Shown here one piece after another: positions 25,262-36,948 of a stretch of DNA of 64,000 nucleotides. Both the position numbers and the translations under genes were made by a program. Source of the DNA: Ceratodon purpureus (taxonomy: Eukaryota > Streptophyta > Bryopsida > Pseudoditrichales > Ditrichaceae); NCBI GenBank assembly GCA_014871385.1, contig CM026426.1:59682084-59746083 (forward strand), in the 5' to 3' direction. Under the pieces are notes generated by a model, which made no database searches, had not been told where the DNA came from, and saw only the letters and a program-made list of their open reading frames with translations. Every line of letters begins with the position of its first letter. Within the stretch, counting starts at the first letter, position 1.

Positions 25262-25420
25262 TTGCGAATACGCGTTTGGCACTTTGTTCAGTGGGATCTT
25301 AACGTTGCTTTGCCAAAATGCACTCCACTGTTTGTCGAAACCTGAATTCTGTAGATGACTGAACACATAGTACAGTGAACTGTCATCAAGCTCATTGATA
25401 AAGAATACGGTGATGATTTA
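25262..25420 (-). CDS. Possible upstream exon of BRCT copy 2
   Basis: The minus strand reads FINELDDSSLYYVFSHLQN, then GFDKQWSAFWQSNVKIP and VPNAYSQ, before a good donor (GTACGT) at about 25262. It resembles the ORF at 23061-23360 in its last part. I do not recognise a domain and the 5' limit is not clear. Confidence 0.35.
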
Positions 25421-25780
25421 CCGATCTGGCCCTTCACAAAATATAATTAAACAACTCTTTAAAACAACGCCGTTTCATCGCCCCATTAAAGACACAAAGG
25501 AATTGATAAAACAAACCAGGGATACTAAAAAAAACATTATGGGAAAACATCATTTCCAGCAGCACTTTCAATTGACATTGAGCATAATATGTCTTCCATG
25601 CACTAAGCAAAGAGGTCTGTTCGAGAAAGTAAAGGAATCTCACCTTCCAACCATCATGAGAATCCCTGGCTGTCGAAAATTAAGATCACAAAGGCTCCAG
25701 CGAACAAAGACCTATCGCAGCCCCACTAGGCACAGAAACCTGATAGGACATTTTAAGCACCACTTATGTACCAAGTTAAA

Positions 25781-28700
25781 TTACTCTTCAAACTCGTCTG
25801 TAGAGTTTCCAAGAGCATCGTCGGCACTAATCTCTTCGAGGACTTGTTCTGCGAAGAGGACTTCATTTGGCATCACATTTCTTCCAGTCGGCAACTCCAC
25901 CGGGTCTTCTTCCGGTAAGAATCTCTCTGGAACTATTGCATCGTAATCATTGTCACTTCCTAATTGGAATATACCTGCTGCAGTGTTTGCATCGTTGTCG
26001 ATGGATACTCTTTTTGATCTCGCTTCCTTTCGCAGGACAACCTTCCACCTACTGTCTTCTGCGGCATCAGCATAAAAAACCTGCTCACATTGAATCGGGA
26101 ATGCAAACGATTCTGGACCTAATCCACTGAGTGTGTCAAAATTAGCCAAAGTAAATCCCCACTGATCGGACTTGATCGTGGCATGGGGTCCACGATAGTT
26201 TGCCTTTATCCAGCTTCCCACGAATAAGACCGCCTTATGCCCTCTGTCTTCCAGCGGCTCACTTCCCCGTGCACTAGGTGACTCACTCTCATAGTGACCA
26301 GGGTAGTGTAATTCCACTATCTCTTTCAGTTCCCCCACATACTCCAAATCTGCAACTACAGGGCTCTTATCTCGAAGTCCGTTGATACAAGGTCTCCTAA
26401 ATGTCGCACAAATGCCACTGTCGTAGGTTGGTAGGGACTCCTCTGCGCTGGCCACTCTGAAATGATTTCCTTGAGAATACATGCTTCTGTACCTACTGGC
26501 CATGCTCAATGGAAGTCTTGATGATTCCACAACTAATGGATCCAATCGAATTCCAGATTCTTCTAAGTGGTCGACATCTTCTCGTAGCCAATCGCTGAAT
26601 CTTGGGAGGTCAGCTAACTCCGTTGGTAATGTAGACCGCCGTTTCTTGTTTTTCCTCCTGCGGTGCTGACGTCGCCATAGTTTCTGATCACTGGTCCTCT
26701 TCTCCACAGCAGCTTGGTATCGTCTACACAATTGTCCAGCACTGTCAGTTCACAATGCACATCAATACATTTGAGAATAAAGCCAATAACCGAAATTGTC
26801 TAAACCCCAATGCCATTTAACCCCGGCAAAATAAATATTTTTCTATCTGTACATTATTCGGAGACCAGAGTAGCGAAAACAAGAAGTACTTAATAAATAA
26901 AAGGTCTTGTATATAGTATTCCTCTAATTTTTAAATCACTCTGAAAATGGTGTCGACTGAGATCTTTCTCTAACACTGTCAGTACACTATAGAGACACAG
27001 CGTCATCAAAGTACTACTGAACTTGTCTTCATTATTACAGAAGTCTCTATTTATGAATGTCAAAATAAATCATAGGTGCGACTTATAATTGCGAGAACAA
27101 AAAAATAAAGAACAAGTAAAGATAAAGTAGTTTGATTTGCCGTCAACACCACTAACTGTGCATGAGTCTGGAACACGATGTAACACAGGCATTGTACACC
27201 ACATTCTATGACAACCCTGTTGACAGGTCCTAGACGAAGCGCACCATATAAATCCAAATTTATACGCACTACAAGAGTTTAATAAGCAAACTCTACACTG
27301 ATATACTATGTACCAGTTCAGCAACGCGTCCAAGGAATACTGGAATCAATAAACAGGCCAGTCTATCCACATTAATAATTGCTCGCATTTCTGCGACCAG
27401 CTCTGGATTAGTCTAGCCATCTACTGTTTGTTCTATAGTATGTCAACCACGCAAACACACGCTCGAATATATGATGGAAAAAATCATAGCAAAATTTCCA
27501 AGATGCATGAATAATTGAACACAGATAGCAAAAGTCACATGAAGAACCAGTACACTCACCGCCGCCAAGGCTCGAGGTGTGTGGCGTTGTCCAGAACGAA
27601 ACTATGCATCCAGTGCCGTTCATTTTCACTCAATGGTCTTTCTTTCGGTTCACCCTCAAGTACGTCTTCCAACATGGATTTGTCTTCACTGTTATCCCAG
27701 ACTCGCCTCGATGTCCCCTTGTACTCAGACATGTATTCTGTTAGAAATCCAGATGCTTCTTCAATGGAATACGCTTTCGCCATGCTTCCCTCAGGTTTTG
27801 CTCTATTTCTGACGCTTCCCTTCAGTCCTTTCAGCCACCGCTCAAACGGGTACATCCAACGAGTGTGCACAGGCCCACACAAAAAAAGGTCCTGTACAAG
27901 ATGACGCGGTTGGTGGAAAGTAATGTTGAAAAACGCAGGAGGGAATTCTTTCTCCATGGTACACTGGATTTCCGTAACATCCCTTATCATCTGCTCCTCC
28001 ATGTCTGCATCAACAGATTTGGCGCATATCTTTTGAAATAACCGGCTGATGCGCATGATCAGCCCGACGACCTTTGCATCACCAACTCCTCGCAAACAAA
28101 GCGGTAACACCTGTTGGAGCAGCACATGTAGGTCATGGGATTTTAATCCTCTCAGTTTTCCCTGACTGAGCTTCGAGTGGAGGTTACTGCAGTAACGACT
28201 TGGCATCTTCAAGCGGCGTAGTGTTTCCAAAACTGCGTGCCTGTGCGGAGTTGACAACACGTACGGTGCGTCTGGCATGTATAATCTTCCTGAGTCCCCA
28301 GTTCGCCTCAACCAAAGGTTTCTCCGTATACGCCGGTTTTCTAAATCCATCCTTACAGCAGGAGTGTCAATCTCTCCAAATAGCATTCAGAGAAGACTGT
28401 CTGCGAGATTTTTCTCGCAATGCATAACATCCAACACATATCGTACAGGCATTTCCTGTCACATATCCACAAAATAGTAAGTTTCCACAGAACACCTTAC
28501 GTGAGTTCAGTTTACAGTGAAAACATTTAAATTATCATATTCAGAGCATTACAGTAAGGAGCATTGGAAAGCTGAGATTGTTATGAGGGATGAGAGTTTA
28601 CGATGTTCCAGGTTCTGCGAAATGCATGCAATATTTTGCAATTAAAAATCTGACACAATCAATTCTACGTACCTCCCAGTACGGTAGCCGATATAGAATA

Positions 28701-30466
28701 CTCAGTCGTTTAACTCCATGCCGTTTGACAGGGTCATTTTCTGTGTTAGGCCTTCCTCCTTCGTCCAACCATTTCTGACGCTCCTCTGCATACTCACGTA
28801 CCTCTGTTCCAGTCATGCGACGACACTCACCTCGATCCTCTACTTCATTGTTAAATGCTTTTTGTGCTCTCCTCCACGGATGGTTTGCTTCTAAATTCCT
28901 CCTCGCTCCTAGGTACACTACTTTATTTATTGCTGGCCGACAGCTTTCTCCGCAGGTTTGCTCTCCACAATGTAAGCACCCTGAGTAGCCTTTTGTAACC
29001 TGTCCCGAAATCAAACCAAGAGCTGGATAGTCTCCTACTATCCACATTAATATTGCTCTCAGATAGAAACTCCTAGGTTCATTGGGTATGGTAAAGTCGA
29101 CCGCTTTGACACCATTCCACAGCTGAAGCAGGTCGTCAATGACGGGTTCTAAAAACACATCTATCGTATTTGATGTCGGCGACTTTGGGCCTGGTATGAG
29201 TAGAACTAAGGATACAAAGAATTTCCTAGTAACTAACCAAGGTGGTAGATTATAAGCTATTAACAGAACAGGCCATGTTGAATAAGTTGTTGACTGCATG
29301 TTGAACGGATTAATACCGTCCAAGCATAAAGCAAGTCGAAGAAATCTGGGATCGGCTGCATATTCACTCCACCTAGACGATATCCACCTCCAAATAGGAC
29401 TATCAACCACTGAACGCATGACACTAGTCTCCGATTGATACTCCATATGGTGTTGAAGTAGTTTCGCAATTTCAGGACATCTAAATAGCCTTTGAAATCG
29501 TTTAATTATCGAAAAATACCTGACAACCATCGCAGGTGTAGTACTTGACCCAGCCATAAACTTGCTCTTCCCGCAGCCAGGATGTGTACACTTGTCCAAG
29601 TGTCTGTTCTGCTTCCAAAACAGGATATGTCCATCAGGACAACAGGGAATGTCTTCATGTTTCAGCCCCAATCTCATCAAGAGGGAGCGGCATTCATATG
29701 ACGTTTTAGGTAATCTATTGTGTCTAGGTAGGATATCGCTCCAAAGAAAACGCAGCAACTCGTCAAGAAAACTGTAAGATACCCCATATAAATTGCACAT
29801 TGTTAGCATCACAATGACGAATTTCAATCTGTTAGTTCTACATCCTCTGAAAAGATGCTTTCTTGATTCTGCAAACAATTCCTCCATTTCTTCCGTGGTT
29901 TTGCATCCGTTGTTTTCGTCAGGCTCGATGACATCATCCTGTTCTTGCTGCTCTAGGTGTATGTCGTCTCCCCTTGCAAATGCCTCTTCAACCATGCGCT
30001 GGTGATCAAAGCCGTCATCATCTGAATCGTCGTCAGTTAGTTCAAATTCAACCTCTTCCAGGTCTTCCCGAAGCCTTCGTGGTAACCTCTGGAAGTGTAA
30101 AAACGACATATTCATTTAACAACTTACACCTTGATTTAAAAACAGTCGGAAAGCGCATTGTATTCTTACATTTTATTTTATCTATTCCACAGTAGAGAAT
30201 AATTTTTGTTCATGATGTAACTTGACAAGTAACAAGTATGTACAACAATACATAACAATTTGTTAGGCGATTGGAAGACGAACCAGTAAAGACTGTGTTA
30301 AATGAGGGTCTCTTTTATTTTCTCGGTGGTGTTGAGCTACAACTCTTACTGAATGCACTTGAGCACCTCGGCAATCTAAACAGGCGCAAGGGTATTCGCT
30401 AAGCCTCATGCTCTTCGCAATAGATCTTTCCTTGTGATAGGCCCGGTGAAGCTGGGAAGCCGACAT
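25781..30466 (-). pseudogene. CACTA transposase 2 (Transposase_21 + DUF4218 + DUF4216), one in-frame stop
   Basis: Exons are 30466 to about 30263 (Cys motif CACLDCRG), 28673-30088, 27560-28455 and 25781-26723. The last three sum to exactly 1085 codons. The transposase core has LCLDGINPFN, then YSTWPVLLIAYNLPP, VGDYPALGL and, across the intron, LDVMHCEKNL, which are the standard plant Transposase_21 blocks. TGA at 28387-28389 follows LADSLL and directly precedes an ATG. DUF4218 follows (LKSHDLHVLLQQVLP, LCGPVHTRWMYPFERWLKGL). The last exon has DUF4216 (SWIKANYRG, WGFTLANFD, EQVFYADAAEDSRWKVVL) and an acidic tail. Such proteins carry the strand-cutting activity of En/Spm elements. Apart from the one stop the gene looks complete. 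Confidence 0.85.
26724..27559 (-). other. Intron 3 of CACTA transposase 2
   Basis: The intron has donor GTGAGTG at 27559 and an acceptor ending TGTAG before 26723. Flanking codons join as EPWRR-RYQAAVEK, matching the usual spacing between DUF4218 and the next conserved block. The intron contains one isolated near match to the family motif (27267) and nothing else recognisable. Confidence 0.6.
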
Positions 30467-32652
30467 GTTGATCTATTCACTCACTGCAAGATTGAACACA
30501 GGGTCTGGTTATTCTAACTTTATGTACATGGAAATCCTTTCTTCTCAACGACACATATGGAGTGGATCGTACCTTTACTTTGGTATGGTGAACGTCTGCT
30601 GACATATGGAATGAGACAGCATAGCGCTAGTCCACTGCGAGGCAGTTGAGCCAAATTCATGAGTGGCCGGGCAATTTATTCCATGATTTCTGCCACAAAT
30701 GAAATACACGCATATATAAGTATGAAAGTTCTAATGACTGTGAAATTTTCAAGACTACCGCAATTACGAATGCACTCTTCAGCGAAAACAAGTTACACGA
30801 GCAAGGTTAAATGGGAAGGGACATCTGGGTTATGGTGATCAATCAACGCATATGCAACGTAGAGCACTTAAATCAACAAGAGAAGGGAAACCTAAGCAGA
30901 GTGAAATGAGGAAGCGTGTGGACATAATTACAATGACCTCGACATCCTAAGTCTAGTATAAAAATGTTCACAACCTGGGAGAGTAAAGAATGGCGACACA
31001 GTGCGCATGAACCATTATGCACATTTTAAACTCTACAAGCGAATGGAATAGTCAGAACAACACCTCATCACAAGATATGTTCCCGGATCACAATAGGCTT
31101 GATGGTTTTTCCAAGGTGAACTTTGTTTAGGATGAAGATGACTGCGAGTGCCAAACCCTACATGTCCAGGATGTTCCATAATACGCAACATCATTGAAAG
31201 TAGAAACATAGCTATTACGACAAAACCCTAATGTAATGGACAGGATAGTCTCGTGAAGCAGAATGAACAGTGGAACGTCCACAATCACAGGATTAACACG
31301 AAATCAAAAGGGACTCTGTGTGTGAGATCTCACAATGGCTGTTTGAGTCGATGTAGCGATCCACAAATCTTGCACCTCTGCCAACAAGAGTGCAAGAGTA
31401 CGAGATTAAGCAGCGAAAGAAAAGAAACTGAGAAAGCTGGGAATACCGTGTCATCACAAGGTTATGACCTCTACGGCCGCTGTCTTCTGGTCAAGGGATA
31501 AACATAACCACTCTGTGTTTATTTCTGCGTTCAAATCTCAGGGCTTCAAAACAAAACACTCCTACTTGAAGGCAGCTGTAAACGATCCAGCTCTATGTAC
31601 GTTCAGACCAACGTACTGCAAACACAGACCTGTCTTTTGTAATTCCTCCAGCAAGTGACGCATGACATGCCCTCACGGGGTCGATTTCATCGTGAAAGGT
31701 CGACGAAATTCTGAAGATGAAATCCATTGTCATCAAGTTCCGTGTCATTAAACGAATGAAACTTTAGAATAAGAAGTTTTGGTTTAGGTTTCTGTGCCTT
31801 CAGACGCGATTACACGCACACTTAGTTTGGCTTGCAGCAACTTTTTTCTCGTGATATACTCCCTGTGAACTACGAGTCCCTTTGAAAGTCTCACTTCGCT
31901 CTCGGTAGAATCGAAGGAAGGGGAGATAATTAGAATTTTTTTAACAACTTGCTCGTTTGCAAGGGAAAGTAGCACGCATTTGCTACAGGCGCATGCAGCA
32001 CGCATACTTGGTGAGTTAGCTGCGTAGCGTTGTGTCTTCTTCTGATTCCGCTGAGTCCTATTTTCTTCGTCTCGTAGTTCACTACTGCGTTCAGAGTCTA
32101 ACTTTTTATGATCATTTTGTGTCCCCTATCCTGACATTTCAGTTTCCCGCGACGGCAATTCAACGTCGTCGCAAGCGTGAAGGAAAAATTGCTTCGGAGG
32201 TTAGCGGGAGTACACGACGGAAGCACAGGTTTCTGTAGCTCAGTATATATTCCAATTCTTGTTTGGTAGAGTGCGTTTTTGCATGTTTATTCTTCGTCTC
32301 TAATTGTTACGACGAACAGTACACTTAGTAAGATTGTTGGGTGTAGCGAGGTGTTGTTGTATGTACAGCGTCGTTTACTTCCCTCCCGCATCTGATGTGT
32401 AAGAGTCTTCGTATGCCTCGAACTGTTAATTTTTTTATGTTCACAGATTAAGTCAAACCTTTTGGCTACTGTTGTGGACAGACAGGGGTTTCATGCAGCT
32501 CTGGAAACCTCCACATTTACATGTTAGTTGAAGATAAGCACTCACAAAACCTGGGTTTTTGTCACAAACGGGCCGGCCACTGTATTTGCAAACCTGTCAT
32601 TCTCATTTGTGATTTTCAGAAGACGACATAGACTTTGTTTGTGGTTTGAAGA
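30467..32652. promoter_or_regulatory. Shared central region between the divergent TnpD and TnpA genes
   Basis: This 2.2-kb interval separates the two divergent starts and must hold both promoters. ORFs of 64-82 codons occur at 31.25-31.66 kb and one of 68 codons at 32.03-32.24 kb, without recognisable domains; one could be a non-coding or short 5' exon of the TnpA-like gene. An AAACCCTAA telo-box-like word occurs near 31.21 kb. Confidence 0.4.
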
Positions 32653-35600
32653 ATGGGTGGTCCACAAAGAGATGAAAAATTGACGTTTTGGAGATGGTCT
32701 AACCAGAGGAAGAAGGCAACAGGGAACGGTGAGGAACTGAGATCGGAGTCAGGGACCAAAATTTCGACCTACACATCCAACAAAAGAGGAAAAGAACCTG
32801 GACATATGCACAAGAGCAGCGGAGTCCAGCAAACGAAGATGAAATCCGCTTCTAAAAATGGAAGCCATGGCTCTCGAGTACGACGAGAGGATGATGAAGA
32901 TGTCTTGATCGCAACTAAAACTTTGTCAGGTACGTCTTGCAGAGCAATGACACTTGGAGATATCACTTGCAGTTTGTCGTGATGTCTGCCTATCTGTGCA
33001 CACTTGTACTGAAACTGGGTCAAATAATGAACAGTATTCCGTTTGATATGACCTACTACATTAAATACAAGTACATTTACTTATGAAATTCGTGGATGGC
33101 ATGCCCCTTTGTCGCAACTTCCATTTTCAGAGAAGCTTAACAAACGTAACTTGTTTGCCTACCTGAAAATCGTTGTTAAGAAACGCAGGATTGAGGTGAT
33201 CCGATTACGTGTAATTTTGAATTTTGTAATGGTCTTCAATTTTGTTAGACCATGCAGTTTCGGTTATGTTGTGGTATGTCTTTCATATGTGGATGTCCAT
33301 TTATGAAAGTGTCTTCAAAAATTGCTTTTAACCAGTGAACGTTTTCAGATAAATGTGATGGGAATGAACATGAGATCAACGGTCTGCGAGGAATGGATGC
33401 TTCAACTTCGAAAAGAACGACAAGTGTGGAGAAAAAACATTGGGCGTCAAATGATTCCAGAATTTGTAATTCTGAGAAGAGGAGCTACAGTGTGAGATCG
33501 AGCGACGACGGTCGTGGAGAAAGAAAATAAAAAATAAGGGGATCTCCAGAATGTGTAAGTCAATCATATCCTCAAACGGCTGCAATGCGTGATCAGTTCT
33601 TTTCAATAAAATCCTTGCGTGCGTCAATGAGTCTTAAATAATGCAGTCTACGTACGTCTGCTGATTCGGTGATTGCTTTGTCATCGAGTTTAACTACTTT
33701 CAGCGGTATGTGCTAATCGCCTGTAACCATATGTTCACCAGTTCTGTTTTGAACCTGTAGCAAAGTGCACAATGAGTCCATTATAAATTACTTGTGAAGC
33801 ATTTCGTATATAACTAGTGGATGCTTTTTCTGAAGCTTTGAGTAATTATACATTGACTATTACATAATCTTTGAGTTTGTAATTTATAACGCACAATCAA
33901 TTACGAGGTGTGTGGCATCACTGCACAGGACAATGGTACCGAGTCAGAAGGCAAGCGGATTAAGAAAGTATCCAAGACACACCACATGCGAAGTTCTGAA
34001 GGGCGTAGACCGAAGGAGTTACCTCGAGAACATCGAAGAAAGGAACGCAGTAAGGAGAGGAAACGCAGATGGAGTCCGAGCTCCGAGGACACCAGCCTGA
34101 GCTTTCATAGTTCTGAAGACGAAGAAAGAGGGAGAGACTGGTTGCGGAAGAGTATGGATAGAGGGGCAGGACCTAGCTCTAGAGGAACTAACAGTAACCG
34201 GAAGAGCGGATGGAAAAGGAACTCCAAGAGGGACGGAGCTGAACAGTATCTAAGCAGCTCCTCTGAGTCAGACGAAGGCCGAGAGCAGAATTCGAAATCA
34301 AGGAAGGAACCGCGGATTGCCTTCGACAAACGAAGACGCGGAGAACGACATAGTGAGCCGTTCAATGACTCATCATCGGATGAGGTTTCAAGTGATGGAG
34401 AAGCTGACGCTCTTGTGCACAGAGAATCAAAGCACGGGCATACACTACCGGAATCATATAGGAGACGAGAGAGTAGGAAGAAACAGGCTTCGATGAAGAA
34501 AGAGGCGAATCGACGTCAATCAGAAGGGAAGAAGCCCTTTTTCGTGGTTGTCGACAGCGATACAGGGGAGGTGTATGGGAATGGACTGAAGAACTGGAAG
34601 AAGGAGGTCAAAAAAATTAGCTACTCTCTGGATCCGTCGGTGGTAGACGTGAGGAGATTTCCGAAAGAGAAACTGAGAGAAGCAAGGGAGAAGCTGGCTG
34701 AAAAGTTTGAGTACAGCTCCAAGCTCAGTAAAGGATTCTTTCGGAGTGTGCTCGATAGGGCGCTAAGTCAGCGAAGAAACGCTGTCCTAGCTCTTATTGA
34801 GAGCGGAGTTCCATGCCCGCTATCGTTTGACGAGAGAATATGGAACACACTGCGGAAGTACAAAGACGACCCTGCGACACAGAAGATAAGGGAGGATACA
34901 CAACGGGCACGTGCGTCCAGAGGCTCAGGTGGGCGTACAGGACCTCTGGGTGAATCGGGTGTTAGAATGAAGTTATCTGAGATGTTGGGCCGATCCCCAG
35001 ACCCTGAAGAAATAGCTCTCGAGATGAAACGAGACAAGGGCTGTGGAGGGAGAAAGCGCAAGGCCCCTTCAATCCAACTCCTTGAGCCGCGTGAAGCCAG
35101 GTGTTGCCACTGTGCGCAGAATTTCAATTATTTCATTATTTATTTTCCTTTTGTAAATCGGATCCAATGTACAGTAGTATCAGTGAATGGGGGTCCAATG
35201 CAATGTGTCATGTGGAAGAGTGAATACTTAGATTCCAGTGTTTGGCCTCTAATTAAGTTTTGGATACGACCCTGGTGAAATCAGTGCGTCAAAGGAGAAC
35301 GAAGTTAGTGACGACAGAAATGCCAGGGACCGAACATCAGAGAAGCTCACAACTTCTGAGGCGCATTTGGCAAAGGATGTCATACTTCAGGATCCATTTG
35401 TACAATCCATTTGGAACGAGCTTCAATTGCTGAGAGCAAAGGACCGTCAAAGTCACGATTCTGACAATGAACAACGTCCAATTCAAGAGGTTGTGGAGAG
35501 CAACCCGGTACTCGACGTAGCAGTTGTGGAAGATGTGACGACAAAGGTATGAAGCTATGATCACCTGGGCAAGCACCAGGTGGCTGTTTGTTTCATGTTA

Positions 35601-36026
35601 TCTTCTTCGTTTGAAATCTTGTTACACGTCTTCCCTCGACCATGTCGTTGTTTACTGTTTACATCAAACTTCTTATTTTTCCGGATTTTGTACCTCTTGT
35701 TTTTATAGGATCGTTTTGGCTGAGCACGTCCTATATTCTATCTCTGTACAGAGATTCTAAGGGTTTATTGTTCACGCGGGGGACATCGGAACCGAATGGA
35801 TTAGCGTATGCGTCACGTAGAAAACAGTGAACGGCAAGTCCAGTGATGTACTAACCTAATGATAATGTTGTATCAGGGTATATATGAGAATGCTGGTACA
35901 GAACGACAGGCGGAAGCGGAGAGAGAACCCCCCGCTGCTGATTTGATACGCAACACTCGGTCGAGAGCCGCTCTCAAGCAAGTTGCACACGGTGCTGGCA
36001 CAGCAACACCAACTAAACGCACGTAG
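32653..36026 (+). CDS. TnpA-like CACTA accessory protein (Transposase_24-like), intact
   Basis: Exons are 32653-32929, 33349-33491, 33929-35100, 35285-35546 and 35877-36026. All are GT-AG and in phase, totalling 668 codons without an internal stop. The first ~340 residues are very hydrophilic and Ser/Arg/Lys/Glu-rich. The conserved part is at about 343-505: VDSDTGEVYGNGLKNW, YSLDPSVVDVRRFP, KFEYSSKLSKGFF, then GRTGPLGESG, LGRSPDPEE and EMKRDKGCGGRKRK. The same blocks occur in order in the 51.7-54.9 kb gene. The C-terminus is basic. The pattern fits the plant Ptta/En/Spm (Transposase_24) class, whose members bind subterminal repeats; that family name is my inference. It is the only long transposon gene here with no disabling lesion. 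Confidence 0.65.
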
Positions 36027-36948
36027 AATCCTCTTTCCTAGCTCTGCGAAATGGTAGTGACTAATATATTTGTACTAAGAAAATCGCAGATGAAACGTGA
36101 TTCAGTAGTGCCACTGGGAGCTCCGATTTGTAATTAGATTGAAGTAGACAACAACATTGCATATGGGAGCACACATATCTGCAACTCGAGAGATGTACAC
36201 GTATCCATATCATGTCTACTGTTCATACTGTCCGCGGCTGTGCAAATTTTTGGAAATGCTCAATTTGAGCTGATATGAAATAAAGGTGTGCGAATATTAT
36301 ACGACCCACAAAACACCCACATTATTTCTCTAATTCTAATTCACGAATTTGGCTACGCCAATAACGTTACATATTCAGTGCAGTACGCGCAAATGACGCC
36401 GCAAATCCTGTGTACATCGTGATCCAGTAGCGCTGAAACACGTAAGTGATGGTGAAATTAGAATCACTGGAATACCTAGTCCCGTAGCTCCACACGTTTA
36501 CATGTCACTCACGTGAATCATAAATTTCGGAGAGATAGGTGTGGGCAAAACCAGTCGTGGAGGAATTCAGCGTCTCCGAGCATAGTAAGTTCACAGCATT
36601 CAGAACACACATGTCGGTCCCAGGCACGAATCGACGCAGTATATCGATGGCGGTATCACGCTGAATCGTGAGGGTGAGAATTGTCGAAACGCACTGGAAG
36701 CAGTCCATCGAAGTCGACCATCTCAACTACAGCAGTGGACGAGATAACTCCATTTGGCATGTGCTCGGAGGCTCCGGGTATTGGGCCTAACTGGCGGGAG
36801 TTCGATTCCGGATGGCGGGAAAAATGACGTGGATTGTGACATGGAGACCTGACGTGGCAGTTGTTTTCTGTACAGAAAATACAACACTTTTGTGACTGAA
36901 ATTCTGTCAGTTGTCGACGGAATCAACAAATGGATCGACACGTCCTAA
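36027..36948. other. Intergenic DNA between CACTA 2 and the first Ulp1 gene
   Basis: I see no gene. A phrase resembling a tRNA T-arm (AGTTCGATTCC, about 36806) has no matching acceptor or anticodon arms. CACTA termini were searched for here by eye without success. Confidence 0.4.

Larger units (their letters stand above)
25781..36026. mobile_element. CACTA element 2 (divergent TnpD-like and TnpA-like genes)
   Basis: A TnpD-like transposase gene (25781-30466, minus) and a TnpA-like gene (32653-36026, plus) point away from a shared 2.2-kb centre. The same divergent pair is repeated in decayed form at 51.7-59.3 kb, so the arrangement looks like a property of the element family. I could not find convincing CACTA termini at either side, so these coordinates give only the coding core. 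Confidence 0.6.

Noticed and set aside
36800-36820. tRNA T-arm-like AGTTCGATTCC
   Set aside because: No acceptor stem, D-arm or anticodon arm can be paired around it.
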